This document shows positions 49,674-60,800 of a stretch of 64,000 nt of DNA, in pieces (the stretch's first letter is position 1; the number at the start of each line of letters is the position of its first letter). The stretch lies in assembly GCA_045600225.1 (NCBI GenBank), contig JAZRXL010000022.1, forward strand, positions 1 through 64,000, written 5' to 3'. The position numbers were made by a program, and so were the translations under genes. This DNA is from UBA1181 sp045600225. GTDB lineage: Bacteria > Bacteroidota > Bacteroidia > Bacteroidales > Paludibacteraceae. The notes under the pieces were generated by a model, which saw nothing but the letters and a program-made list of their open reading frames with translations, searched no databases and was not told the origin of the DNA.

Positions 49674-51089
49674 GTGGAAAACTTTAAATACTACTTAGAT
49701 AATAAGGTCTTTACATCGATTTCGGAAGTGGCAGACTCCCTTGGTGTGGAATGTTATGTGATTGGTGGATTTGTGCGTGATATTTTTTTGGAGAGACCTT
49801 CGAAAGATATTGATGTGGTAGTGGTAGGAAGCGGAATAGCAGTGGCTGAGGCTTTCTCAAAAGCATGGAAACGAAGCAAGATCTCTGTATTTAAAAATTT
49901 TGGTACTGCACAAGTGAAATTAGCACACCAGGAAGTTGAGTTCGTGGGTGCAAGAAAAGAATCATACCGCTCTAATTCCAGAAATCCAATTGTAGAAGAT
50001 GGTACATTGGAAGATGATCAAAACAGAAGAGATTTTACCATCAACGCTTTAGCGCTCTGTTTGAACAAAGATCGATTTGGGGAGTTGGTTGACCCATTCG
50101 GTGGTGTTACAGATATTGAAAACAAAATCATCAGAACTCCATTAGATCCAGATGTCACATTTAGTGATGATCCTCTTCGAATGATGCGATGCATACGATT
50201 TGCTACGCAACTCTCATTCTACATCGAACAGCGAACATTTGATGCTATCTGCAACATGAAGCATCGTATTGAAATAATATCCGCTGAGAGGATTGTGGAT
50301 GAATTGAACAAGATGATGGCTTCTAAGAAACCTTCATTGGGATTCGAATTGTTAAGGCGTTCGGGATTGTTAGAACTTATCATTCCTGAAATCAACGCAT
50401 TGGCAGGCACGGAAGAGAAGGATGGTAGAGGTCATAAAGATAATTTCCTTCACACAATGCAAGTGTTGGATTCCGTAGCAGAAAAATCGGACGATATCTG
50501 GCTTCGTTGGGCTGCTCTTTTCCATGATGTGGGTAAACCTGCTACTAAAAAGTGGGTAAACAATGTAGGATGGACATTCTACAACCACAACTATGTAGGA
50601 GAAAGAATGGTTGGGAAGATTTTCAAGCGTATGAAATTGCCAACCAATGAGAAGATGAAGTTTGTGCAAAAGATGGTGCTTCTTCACATGCGTCCCATTG
50701 CACTTGTAGAGGATGAGGTGACCGATTCTGCAGTACGCAGGTTGCTGTTTGATGCAGGTGATGATATCGATGCATTGATGATTCTATGCCAAGCTGATAT
50801 TACCTCTAAGAATGCAGAAAAAGTTAAGCGTTTCCACGAAAATTATAAGATAGTGGAGCGAAAGATGAGAGAGATAGAGGAGAAGGATCGTGTCAGAAAC
50901 TTCCAACCTCCTGTATCAGGTGAGGAGATAATGGAGACCTTCAACCTTCAACCTTGTGCAATTGTTGGAAAGATAAAGATTGCAATTAAGGATGCAATCC
51001 TTGATGGTGTTATTCCAAATGAACACGAACCTGCTTTCCAATTTATGCTTGAAAAAGCAAAAGAGTTGGGTGTGGAGAGAGTAAATTAA
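49674..51089 (+). CDS. cca: CCA tRNA nucleotidyltransferase with HD domain
   Basis: This enzyme adds or repairs the 3' CCA end of tRNAs. The 471-residue protein has the class II nucleotidyltransferase core CYVIGGFVRD and DIDVVVVGSG (metal-binding Asp pair), RRDFTINAL, and DPLRMMRCIRFATQL. An HD phosphohydrolase domain follows, with FLHTMQVLDSV and AALFHDVGKP. The start is GTG at 49674; the ATG at 49655 reaches a stop after five codons. Homologues with this layout act as CCA-adding enzymes in Bacteroidota. The next gene begins 25 bases later. Confidence 0.93.
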   Translation: MENFKYYLDNKVFTSISEVADSLGVECYVIGGFVRDIFLERPSKDIDVVVVGSGIAVAEAFSKAWKRSKISVFKNFGTAQVKLAHQEVEFVGARKESYRSNSRNPIVEDGTLEDDQNRRDFTINALALCLNKDRFGELVDPFGGVTDIENKIIRTPLDPDVTFSDDPLRMMRCIRFATQLSFYIEQRTFDAICNMKHRIEIISAERIVDELNKMMASKKPSLGFELLRRSGLLELIIPEINALAGTEEKDGRGHKDNFLHTMQVLDSVAEKSDDIWLRWAALFHDVGKPATKKWVNNVGWTFYNHNYVGERMVGKIFKRMKLPTNEKMKFVQKMVLLHMRPIALVEDEVTDSAVRRLLFDAGDDIDALMILCQADITSKNAEKVKRFHENYKIVERKMREIEEKDRVRNFQPPVSGEEIMETFNLQPCAIVGKIKIAIKDAILDGVIPNEHEPAFQFMLEKAKELGVERVN

Positions 51090-51114
51090 ACTTAAACTTA
51101 AAGATTAATTTGAT

Positions 51115-51306
51115 ATGGATGGTGTAGATTACATATTAGAACACGGTACTGTTTTTAGAAAATCTTCAGAAGAAAAAAAAGACACTACGGGTAAAGTGAA
51201 AACCAAGGCCAAAAAGACCTCTTACATAAAGGGAGCTCATGGGTCTGGTTCTGCTAAAATGAAAGCGGAATACAAAAGACGCAGAGCTAACAGAAACAAA
51301 AATTAG
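51115..51306 (+). CDS. Small basic protein, unknown
   Basis: A 63-residue protein: an acidic-hydrophobic start (MDGVDYILEHGTVFRKSSEE) and a very basic second half rich in Lys, Arg, Gly and Ser, ending EYKRRRANRNKN. It has no signal peptide or membrane segment, and no family is recognised. The basic low-complexity tail suggests nucleic acid or ribosome binding. It lies 25 bases after cca and 22 bases before the T9SS protein, in one strand-consistent run, so it is probably cotranscribed with cca. Confidence 0.6.
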   Translation: MDGVDYILEHGTVFRKSSEEKKDTTGKVKTKAKKTSYIKGAHGSGSAKMKAEYKRRRANRNKN

Positions 51307-51328
51307 TTCCTTTCTGAGGATTGTTATT

Positions 51329-54300
51329 ATGGTCAAGAATTTAAGTATAGTATCGATATTACTTCTTTGTTCACTCTTCATTCAGTCTGCCTTTGCTTAC
51401 ACGACACTGAACGGATGTCCAGATTTTATGAACATAGACGGTTCTTATGTCGAAGGCTATGCTGGTTCTTTCAACGATCCATTTGATTCTTTGGGTATTG
51501 TTCTCAACAGACACACATTAAACCAAACCAAGAAGACGGATCCTAATACAGGAAATGTATTAACAACCATACCACAAGGAGAAATGAAATCTATCCGATT
51601 GGGTAATGACATGATCGGAGGAGAGGCAGAAGCCATTGTTTACCATTTCATTGTAGACCCGAACAACTCCTTGTTATTCGTAAATTTTGCAGTCGTTTTA
51701 GAGGATCCTGGTCATGATTTCATCTACCAGCCTCGTTTTGTGGTTAGAATAACAGATAAAGATGGGGTATTGGTTTCCAAATGCTCGGAATACGATGTTT
51801 CTGCAGCAGCTGGATTGGATGGATTCCAAGACTATATGGGTGGAAATACAGCTGTTAGATGGAGAGATTGGACTAAAATAGGACTCGACCTGACTCCTTT
51901 TGCCAACCAGGAGGTGCAAGTTCAGTTTATCACTTACGACTGTGCCTTGATGGGCCACTTTGGTTATGCATATTTTACTGCACATTGTGCTCCTAACAAA
52001 TTGGAATTAAAAGAGTGTGCAGGTGCTGGATTCTCAGTTTCCGCACCTGATGGCTTTGCTTCTTATCTATGGGATAATGGAGATACCACGCAAACCACAC
52101 ATCGCCAATTTTCATCGGAGGATATGTCTATCTATTGTGAAGTGACCTCCGTAACAGGTTGCTCTTTTACCCAAAGTGCATTTGTCTCTGCAGCATCTGC
52201 TGATGTGGAGACCTTCTTTAAAGATACTATTTGCCAAGGAGAACCTTATACAAAACACAACTACAATTTGCCTCCACAACAAACCGTAGGTACCACACTC
52301 TACAATAATATCATCTTAGATCCTTCTAAATGTGCCGAAACAGCTGAAACTCAGTTAGAATTGACTGTCTTGCAACAATTCTACAATATCGATGCTGCAA
52401 TTTGTGAAGGTGACAACTATGTTGAAAATGGCTTCTCCATCATCAATCCTCCCTTGGGAACTCTTTTCGATACATTAAGATTTGAGAAGAGAGAGGGAAG
52501 AAGATGCGATAGTATCGTTTGTTTGAAACTAACCATAAGCGAAACGCTACATCTATCCAACGATTTAGTGGGCGACGCACACCCTTGTACTGGTGTCGCA
52601 ACCACTTACTACATTGATTCTGACAACAATTCAACCAACTATTCGTGGACATTACCCGATAATGCAGTGATTATGAATGGAGGTTCTTCTCCTCAAATAG
52701 TTGTATACTTTACGGATGACAAACCTGGCACAATCATTTTGAACGGAGAGAATGGTTGTGGTACGGGTGCTGTGCCTTTTGATGTAAAACCGCGTCTTTC
52801 TTACCATCAATTCATACAAGACACCGCCTGTGTGAACCAAATCTACGACAAATATAATTTCAACCTTGGAAAACTCAGCAATACGGGGTATTTCACCCAC
52901 ACGCAATCTTTGAAAACCAAACAAGGATGTGATAGTATGGTAGTACTTGCACTTTCCGTTTTTGACCAACCACAGGCATGGATTGAGGTAGAAGGAGACA
53001 AGCATCTGTTGTGTGCTTCCGATCGAGTAATGTTGATAGCAAAAGGAGAGGCAGGGGATTATGTGATACATAACTGCGACTCGCTTCCTGTTGTGATCGG
53101 AGATGTCTATTGTGAAGATGGATCGATCGTACATCTCAATAAATTCAATGCAAGCAAGCAGAAGGCTGCTGGTGTTGTCTTCTATATTGATCCTAATTAT
53201 GAGTTTGCCTTGGTTGCAGATATAAAAGACTTGTACCGAAACCAATATATGACTTGGGGTGGTTATGGTTATGATATACCAAACATGGAAAACCAAACAC
53301 AAGTGCGACAAGTGATGTGCAACCAAGACGGATATGGCAACACGGCCATTATTAGGAACACTGGTGATGAGTCCATATATCCAACCGCTTGGGCCGTTGA
53401 CTTTGAAAATGGATGGTATTTGCCATCTGCCGGAGAGTTGCGACTTCTTTACTCAACTTTCCACGAAGTGAACACAACCCTTGAAAAAATCGGGGCTGAA
53501 GAGTTTCCTTCTAATGCGAATGGCTTATATTACCCATTCAATTACGCCTCTTCAACGGAACTTTCTGCCTATTATTTCTGTGTAGTGACAGAAAAGGGTG
53601 AAATAATGGGTAATAGCAAGGATATTTACCGTGGATGTATCCGTCAGATCAAATCGGTTAAATTAAACAAAACAAAAGACCCTAGTGTAAAAATTGGAGA
53701 CTTGGTTGAGAACGAATATGGAGAGAAGGGTATCGCATTCCGAATGAGTGAAGATGGCCGATCAGGATGGATGGTCAACCTTCACGAGGATGAAGAGTAC
53801 CGCCGATGGGGTGCACAGAACATCCAGGAGATGAAAGATCATCGTGGAGAAAACCCCTATGCGGATTATTTGGCTGCTAATCAGGATTGGAATGTTGAAG
53901 AGAATAATCGATTGATGAAAAAGCACACTCCTTGTATTCAAGAATATTCCATCTGCTATATCGATACAACCAAAGGATGGTTGTTGCCATCGGCAGGACA
54001 ATTGGACGAGATCTATGCGTTACTACCAATTTTGGATTCCTCTTTGGTTCGAAATGGAGGAGAAGAGTTTTATTACCTTTCATATTGGACAAGTACCAAA
54101 TATGATTCCACTCATGCATGGGTATACGATATGGCTTTTGGAAAATCAGCGATTGAAAACACAAACGAATGGGCTGCTGTGCGTACGGTTTCCAAGTTCA
54201 CCTATTGCGAACCTCATGCAGAGATATTAGACTCATCCCTAACATTTGAATGGTCGAATGGTGCAACAACACCATACTTGGAGGTGTTTCCAACCCAATC

Positions 54301-55441
54301 AACCACCTATTCTTTGGTGGCAACCAGTAAAGAGGGTTGTTCCGTTACTGCTTCCAAACACCTACTAGTGAGTCAGCAAGATACCACCATTATCTTTGAT
54401 ACTCTATGTTATGGAGAAAGGTATCATGATGAATTGTTTGATGTTTCTGAAAGCGGCACCTATACCGCTACAGTAGAGAACGGGGAATGTAACCAAACCG
54501 TAATCCTGAATCTTTTTGTGGAAGCAAAGACAAAAGAGACAATTATAAAAGACCAAATCTGTCAGGGTGCCACTTATCAGAAGAATGGTTTTACCCTAAC
54601 TGCAAATGTGTCAGGCGAGAGAAAAGATACCTTGCGACTATCCAACCAGATCGGTTGTGATAGTTTGATCATCCTTCATCTGAACATTCTTCCAATGAAA
54701 CGAGATACTCTATTCGAACAAATATGTCAAAACGAGTCCTATTTTGAAAATGGTTTCTCTGTTGCTGCATATCAGAATACAGGTATGCATTACTATGAAA
54801 AGCGAACTGTCAATGAACAAGGTTGCGATGTCTTGATGACATTAGCCCTTCGTGTTGATTCTATCTACCAGTTATCAATGGTTGACTCCATTTGCCAGTA
54901 TGAAAAATACTCCAAAAATGGATTTGATTTTGTAGCAGAGAATACGGGCTATAATAACTATTATGTAAATCTGAAATCTAAAACAGGATGCGATAGCACA
55001 CTGGCCCTTAATCTAAAAGTATTCGACACCCACGAAACAACCTTCTCGGATACTATCGTTGTCGGAGAGGGATACCAAAGCAAAGATTTCTCGCTTCCTG
55101 CACAGAACACTATCGGTTGGCAAAGATTTGAAAAACATCTTTCCAATGAACACGGATGTGACAGTTTGATTGTTTTGAACTTATATGTTCAAAGTGACGA
55201 GGAGACATTAAACATTCCAACGGCATTTTCTCCGCTCAATCAAAATGGAGATAACGATGTGTTTATGCCAGGTTATGAACTATATGTATACGACCGATAT
55301 GGTTTGTTAGTCTGCCACTCATACGATGGATGGGATGGTAAGTATCGAGGCTCCTTTGCTGATCCAGGAGTTTATATCTACACGATGATCTATAAGAGTG
55401 GAAAGGAGATACACGGAACCATTGAGATATTAGGCGATTAA
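51329..55441 (+). CDS. Giant T9SS type-B repeat protein with two DUF1566-like domains
   Basis: A 1370-residue secreted protein. The signal peptide ends SAFAYT. An N-terminal jelly-roll region (about 25-230) is followed by repeats of about 70-90 residues with the pattern D-x-ICQGxxYxxxGF ... GCDSxxxLxLxV. Between the repeats lie two DUF1566-like (C-type-lectin-like) modules marked GWYLPSAGELRLLYS and GWLLPSAGQLDEIYA. At least five further repeats follow. The end (NIPTAFSPLNQNGDNDVF to the last residue) is a gliding-motility/type B T9SS sorting domain. It is likely a surface adhesin or matrix protein. Confidence 0.85.
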   Translation: MVKNLSIVSILLLCSLFIQSAFAYTTLNGCPDFMNIDGSYVEGYAGSFNDPFDSLGIVLNRHTLNQTKKTDPNTGNVLTTIPQGEMKSIRLGNDMIGGEAEAIVYHFIVDPNNSLLFVNFAVVLEDPGHDFIYQPRFVVRITDKDGVLVSKCSEYDVSAAAGLDGFQDYMGGNTAVRWRDWTKIGLDLTPFANQEVQVQFITYDCALMGHFGYAYFTAHCAPNKLELKECAGAGFSVSAPDGFASYLWDNGDTTQTTHRQFSSEDMSIYCEVTSVTGCSFTQSAFVSAASADVETFFKDTICQGEPYTKHNYNLPPQQTVGTTLYNNIILDPSKCAETAETQLELTVLQQFYNIDAAICEGDNYVENGFSIINPPLGTLFDTLRFEKREGRRCDSIVCLKLTISETLHLSNDLVGDAHPCTGVATTYYIDSDNNSTNYSWTLPDNAVIMNGGSSPQIVVYFTDDKPGTIILNGENGCGTGAVPFDVKPRLSYHQFIQDTACVNQIYDKYNFNLGKLSNTGYFTHTQSLKTKQGCDSMVVLALSVFDQPQAWIEVEGDKHLLCASDRVMLIAKGEAGDYVIHNCDSLPVVIGDVYCEDGSIVHLNKFNASKQKAAGVVFYIDPNYEFALVADIKDLYRNQYMTWGGYGYDIPNMENQTQVRQVMCNQDGYGNTAIIRNTGDESIYPTAWAVDFENGWYLPSAGELRLLYSTFHEVNTTLEKIGAEEFPSNANGLYYPFNYASSTELSAYYFCVVTEKGEIMGNSKDIYRGCIRQIKSVKLNKTKDPSVKIGDLVENEYGEKGIAFRMSEDGRSGWMVNLHEDEEYRRWGAQNIQEMKDHRGENPYADYLAANQDWNVEENNRLMKKHTPCIQEYSICYIDTTKGWLLPSAGQLDEIYALLPILDSSLVRNGGEEFYYLSYWTSTKYDSTHAWVYDMAFGKSAIENTNEWAAVRTVSKFTYCEPHAEILDSSLTFEWSNGATTPYLEVFPTQSTTYSLVATSKEGCSVTASKHLLVSQQDTTIIFDTLCYGERYHDELFDVSESGTYTATVENGECNQTVILNLFVEAKTKETIIKDQICQGATYQKNGFTLTANVSGERKDTLRLSNQIGCDSLIILHLNILPMKRDTLFEQICQNESYFENGFSVAAYQNTGMHYYEKRTVNEQGCDVLMTLALRVDSIYQLSMVDSICQYEKYSKNGFDFVAENTGYNNYYVNLKSKTGCDSTLALNLKVFDTHETTFSDTIVVGEGYQSKDFSLPAQNTIGWQRFEKHLSNEHGCDSLIVLNLYVQSDEETLNIPTAFSPLNQNGDNDVFMPGYELYVYDRYGLLVCHSYDGWDGKYRGSFADPGVYIYTMIYKSGKEIHGTIEILGD

Positions 55442-55452
55442 AAACGGGCACT

Positions 55453-57753
55453 GTGGTTTTTATAAATCAGATAGTTTATTCTAAACGGAAAAGAGGGAGC
55501 CATTTCTTTTCGACACTATTGTTGGCTGGAATGCTTTCCTTTTTATTCTTCCATATCTTTGTCATGCCTCGAACCCTTTTCGAGCATCCAACTGCCACTA
55601 TCATGACAGACAAAGACGGCAACCTGTTAGGTGCTCGCATTGCAAATGATGGACAATGGAGGTTCCCTCTGTCTGATACATTGAACACAAAATTCACCAC
55701 CTGCTTGTTGAACTACGAAGACCGACGATTCTTCTATCACATTGGAGTGGATCCTATCGGCATTGTGCGTGCATTGACCCGAAACCTAAAAGAAGGAGGC
55801 ATAAAGGAAGGGGGTAGTACCCTTACAATGCAGTTGGCCCGTATGGCACGAAGCAATCAACCAAGAACACTTAAAAACAAAGTGATTGAAGCACTTTGGG
55901 CTTTAGATATTGAATTGACATATACAAAAGAAGAAATACTGAAACTATATGTCTCTCATGCACCTTTTGGAGGTAACATTGTGGGTATCAATGCCGCCAC
56001 TTGGCGATATTTCAACCGTGATATCTCATGTCTCTCTTGGGCGGAACTCGCCACATTGGCAGTCTTGCCAAATTCACCAGCTTTGATACACCCGGGACGA
56101 AACCGTTCTGCTCTGAAAAAGAAAAGAGATGCTTTGCTTTCAACCCTCTATCACAATGAAGTGATATCTCAGGAAGAATTTGAGCTATCAATGGAGGAAC
56201 CTCTGCCGGAGACACCTTATTCATTGCCAAACCAAGCACCACATCTTCTTGATTACCTAAAAAAAGAAAAGGGAAATAGTATTATAAAAACCAACATAGA
56301 TGCAAGACTGCAACATCTTGTACAGAATATGGCCAACGACTATTGCAGACGATATAGGACATCTAACAATGTTGATAATATTGCCGTGCTTGTTTTAGAT
56401 GTCGAGACAGGTGAACCCATCGTTTATGTTGGAAACACAACCCTTACGGATGCGGAGGCTTTTCAGGTGGACGTGATACAAAGCGAGAGGAGTCCCGGCA
56501 GTACACTAAAACCATTCTTATATGCCTCGATGATCAGTTGTGGGGAGATCACACCTAAGCAACTGATCTCGGACACACCACTAAGCATTAATGGGTTTAC
56601 ACCCTCTAACTATAACCACACATTCAGCGGTGCCGTCAGAGCAGACGAGGCAGTCATCCAGTCTCTGAATGTGCCTTTGGTACGAATGCTTTCCCTGCAC
56701 TCGACAGGCCGTTTTATGGATGATTTGAAATGGTTGGGAATGACCACCTTGAAGCGTAGTGAAGATCACTATGGAGCTTCAATCATATTGGGAGGAGCGG
56801 AAGTAAAGCTGTGGGATCTATGTCATATGTATCACAAATTAGCCTATCGATACTTACACAGGGTAAAAAACGAACAAGACACAAGGATAAAATTATCGTC
56901 CATCTGGTATATGTTGAATACAATGTCCAAATTGAATAGACCCGAAGAAGAGGCTGAATGGAACCAATTTAAGAGCATGAAGAATGTGGCTTGGAAAACT
57001 GGTACAAGTTGGGGTAGCAGGGATGCTTGGTCTGTGGGTGTTACACCAAAATACATCGTAGGTGTGTGGACTGGGAATGCCACCGGAGAGGGAAGAGCAG
57101 GTATGACAGGTATCGGCTATGCAGCGCCTGTGATGTTTGATGTTTTTGCTCTCTTAGACAATACATTATGGTTTACTCCACCTACCGAAGATGTTGAAGC
57201 TATAGCGATTTGCCGCAATAGTGGATGCATAGCCTCTGCTAGATGTGCCAATGTAGATACATTGCTACTTCCAACTGCAAGTGTTCATACAGAGCCTTGT
57301 GATTATTGTCGTTGGGTACACCTTTCAAAAAATGGGTTATGGCAAGTCAACACCTCTTGCGTACCTCTTTCAGAAATACAAACGGTCTCGCGTTTCGTTT
57401 TGCCAGTAGCACAAGAATATTACTATAAAACAAAACATTCGGACTACAAACCTCTCCCTCCATTTATGGAAGGTTGCGAAGGTTCGGGATCCGATCCTAT
57501 CGATTTCATCTATCCTGAGCACAATGGAGGAATAGTGCTTCCAAGAGGTTTTAACGGGGAGTTGGAACACGTTGTATTCAAAGCCGTCTGCAGAAAGAAG
57601 GATGCTACACTATACTGGCATTTAGATGATAAATATTTAGGCGAAACAAATGGTATGCATCAATATAAAGCACTTCCATCCATAGGTACTCATACACTTT
57701 CCATTGTGGATGATGAAGGAAATAGGAGGTCTATTATAATTCATGTAAAATAA
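55453..57753 (+). CDS. pbpC: Penicillin-binding protein 1C
   Basis: A bifunctional peptidoglycan glycosyltransferase and transpeptidase-like protein of 766 residues. One membrane segment (about 16-40) precedes the GT51 domain with YEDRRFFYHIGVDP, EGGSTLTMQLARM and KNKVIEALWALDIE. The transpeptidase domain has RSPGSTLKPFLY (SxxK), QSLNVP (SxN) and KTGTSWGSRDAW (KTG). The C-terminal BiPBP_C domain ends the protein (LPRGFNGELEHVVFKA). The start is a GTG at 55453. It lies 70 bases ahead of the alpha-2-macroglobulin gene, a pairing conserved in many bacteria. Confidence 0.95.
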   Translation: MVFINQIVYSKRKRGSHFFSTLLLAGMLSFLFFHIFVMPRTLFEHPTATIMTDKDGNLLGARIANDGQWRFPLSDTLNTKFTTCLLNYEDRRFFYHIGVDPIGIVRALTRNLKEGGIKEGGSTLTMQLARMARSNQPRTLKNKVIEALWALDIELTYTKEEILKLYVSHAPFGGNIVGINAATWRYFNRDISCLSWAELATLAVLPNSPALIHPGRNRSALKKKRDALLSTLYHNEVISQEEFELSMEEPLPETPYSLPNQAPHLLDYLKKEKGNSIIKTNIDARLQHLVQNMANDYCRRYRTSNNVDNIAVLVLDVETGEPIVYVGNTTLTDAEAFQVDVIQSERSPGSTLKPFLYASMISCGEITPKQLISDTPLSINGFTPSNYNHTFSGAVRADEAVIQSLNVPLVRMLSLHSTGRFMDDLKWLGMTTLKRSEDHYGASIILGGAEVKLWDLCHMYHKLAYRYLHRVKNEQDTRIKLSSIWYMLNTMSKLNRPEEEAEWNQFKSMKNVAWKTGTSWGSRDAWSVGVTPKYIVGVWTGNATGEGRAGMTGIGYAAPVMFDVFALLDNTLWFTPPTEDVEAIAICRNSGCIASARCANVDTLLLPTASVHTEPCDYCRWVHLSKNGLWQVNTSCVPLSEIQTVSRFVLPVAQEYYYKTKHSDYKPLPPFMEGCEGSGSDPIDFIYPEHNGGIVLPRGFNGELEHVVFKAVCRKKDATLYWHLDDKYLGETNGMHQYKALPSIGTHTLSIVDDEGNRRSIIIHVK

Positions 57754-57785
57754 TTGATGAGTTATTCTTTATTCGTTTAATTTTG
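57754..57785 (+). promoter_or_regulatory. Promoter for the alpha-2-macroglobulin gene
   Basis: TTG (57754-57756), 21 bases, TAATTTTG (57778-57785), directly after the pbpC stop. The macroglobulin gene can therefore be expressed apart from pbpC. Confidence 0.7.
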
Positions 57786-57823
57786 TAGTTCATTTTTTAC
57801 GATAATATTTAATAAAAAACGAT

Positions 57824-60800
57824 ATGAAACACTATTTTTTTGCTTTCATCCTATCAATCATTGCATTAGCTTTTTGCCAATGTTCCAGCAAGGATGGTAA
57901 AGGGGCGGTACCCGAATTCAATGAACATGTAGATGGGTTCACTTCTGGTAGAATTTCACGAAAAGCTTCCGCCTTTCTGATATTAGCAACAGACATTGAG
58001 TCAAGTCGATTACAAGAGCTTGACCCTAACAAGTTTATGTCAATATCACCTTCGGCAAAGGGATCTTTCTCTTTCGCAGATGCACATACAATCGTATTTA
58101 AACCTCAGGGCGATTTGTCTTACAACACGGTTTATACTATCACTGCAGATTTGAATAAGATCTTCAAGGATGATTCAAAGGACTTCTCCTTTTCCTTTGA
58201 GACTTATCCTTTCCAAATGTCTGCAACGATGGACTCTTTCGATGAAACTGAGAATGACGAATATGTCTATACATTCCATATCAGAACATTAGATGAAGAG
58301 GATCCTGATGTGGTTCACTCCTTAATTACTCACTCTGCAGGTGAATCTGCCAAGGTAGAGTGGACAAAAGAGAACCAATATCTACACGAGATGAAAATCT
58401 CTTTCACTCCTAAGGCTGAAGGTTTGTTAACCCTTTCTTCTGTTGAGAATTCGACTTACAATGTGAAGGATGAGCAGCTAATAAGTGTAGACATACCAAA
58501 TCCTAACACATTGAGTGTCTATGATATAAGATATGTTTCGGACGAGACAAAATACATTGAAGTTGCTTTCAACAAGCAATTGGACAAGAACCAAAACATG
58601 ATGGGTCTCGCCTATATAGAGGATAATAAATCAAAGGCTGTAGAGGTCTCTGGCAATAAAATCAAACTATTCCCTGATACAAACAAGGATAAAAACGAGG
58701 TTGTTGTTCACCTATCTAAAAACATTCGAAGCAAAAATGGTAAATTATTGGGTGAGAACATTGAACGCACAGTTCAAATTGTCATCGAAAAACCTAAAGT
58801 GGAATTTATTGGAGATGGAACCATTATTCCTCAGACAGATCAGGTAATCGTTCCTTTCCGTGCAATCTACACAAAGGGAGTAAAGGTGTATGTCTACAAG
58901 ATTTATAGCCATAATATAGGAAAAATGTTGGCTTCGGAAGATATAAATGGTGTTGAGAGCTTGGGGGTTGTTGGAAGACCTGTGGCAGTTACAACATTCT
59001 ATATGGACGAATCTAGTGATTTCTCAAGATGGCACAATTATGCATTAGATCTTTCAAATTTAGTAAAAACGGAACCAGGATGCATCTATCACATCGAATT
59101 AAAATTGGATCAAAGATTAAGCGCATGGCCATGCGACTCTGTAATCGTAGTTGATAAAGAAGAGATGGCAAAAGAAGACCAATTGAAGTTTGCAGAGATC
59201 AGTGATAGATTTGACTCTGAAATCTACTATTACTATCCATCTTATTGGATTGATTGGAGTGAATATAATTACAAGGAAAAAGATGACCCTTGCACAAAAT
59301 CTTATTACTTGGATAAATATTGTTCTAAGAATGTATTGGCAACTAATATCGGACTGACTGCCTTATCTCCTTCTGCCAATAAATTGACAGTGGTGGCATC
59401 CAATTTGTTAACAGCAAAACCTTATTCTGGCATTGAAGTAGAGGTTTATAACAGACAATCTCATCTATTTGCAAAGGGCATCACAGATTCGGATGGTCGT
59501 GTTGACATTACTACCGATGGGAAAGAGGGTAAAGCCTTCTTCATTATGGCTCGTAAGAATGATGATGTCTCTTGCTTGCGTGTTAAACGAGGCGAGGAGT
59601 TGTCAACCAGTACATTTGATGTCTCAGGTGCTGAAATTCAACGCGGTTTGAAAGGTTACATCTATGGAGAGAGAGGCGTATGGCGTCCAGGAGACACACT
59701 ACACCTTTCATTTATGTTGAACGATAGAGAGAAGAGTTTACCAGAAAATCATCCAGTGGTAATGGAATTGGTAAATCCATTGGGTCAGACCTATCGTAAG
59801 ATGACTAAAAACAATGGACAGATGGGTATTTACACCTTCAATATTCCAACAGAGCCATCCGATCTCACAGGTAGTTGGTTGGTGAATGTACAAGTAGGTG
59901 GAACCGTATTTAGCAAAAGAATTCGTATTGAAACTATTAAGCCTAATAGATTAAAAATAGACTTGAAACTACCGAAAGAGCTTACTTATGGAGAGGTATA
60001 TTCTCCATTGCATACCGAATGGTTGAATGGAAGCAAGGCTCACAATCAGAAGTATGAAATTTCAGCCAACTTCGTTTCAGGTAAAACATCATTTACCAAC
60101 TGGAAAGAGTATGAGTTTGACGATCCTACCAAATCGTTCCAAACAAAAGAGGAAGAGCTTGCCTCTGGTGTTACAAATGAGTCTGGTAATGCCAATGTCT
60201 CAATTATTACTGCGGTAAGGGAGAATGCTCCTGGAAAACTTCGTTGCAGCGTTAACACACGAGTATATGAGGAGAGCGGCGAATTTAGTACAGACGCTCA
60301 AATCCTTGATTACTCTCCATACGAAAGATATGTGGGTATCAAAATGCCTAAGAGCAAAAAGGAAGGTTTTATTCCAACAGGTTCGGAACAAAAATTTGAA
60401 TTAGTGGCATTATCATCGGATGGTGCTCCTCAAAACAATGTGACATTGAATGTTTCTGTATATAGGGTAGAATGGTATTGGTGGTGGAACTGTAGTTCTT
60501 ATGAATTGGCAAACTATACTACAGATTCATACAACGATCCGGTTAAGACATTCACAGTCTCAACCAACTCGCAAGGTAAGGCATCATTCAATCTAAATTT
60601 TCCCGATAGAGATTGGGGTACATATTTAATCCATGTTAAAGACAAATACGGAGAACATTCAACGGGAACATTGGCTTACTTCGATTATCCATACCTGACA
60701 GCACCTCGCAGTATGGATGGAAGAGAAACTTCGTCTACACTCTCCATTAACACGGACAAGGATGAATATCAACCTGGTGAGACTGCTACTATCAATATCC

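Noticed and set aside
52652..53326. 224-codon minus-strand frame opposite the T9SS giant
   Set aside because: It is a shadow of a real coding strand; its composition (His/Ile/Tyr-rich) is that of antisense translation.
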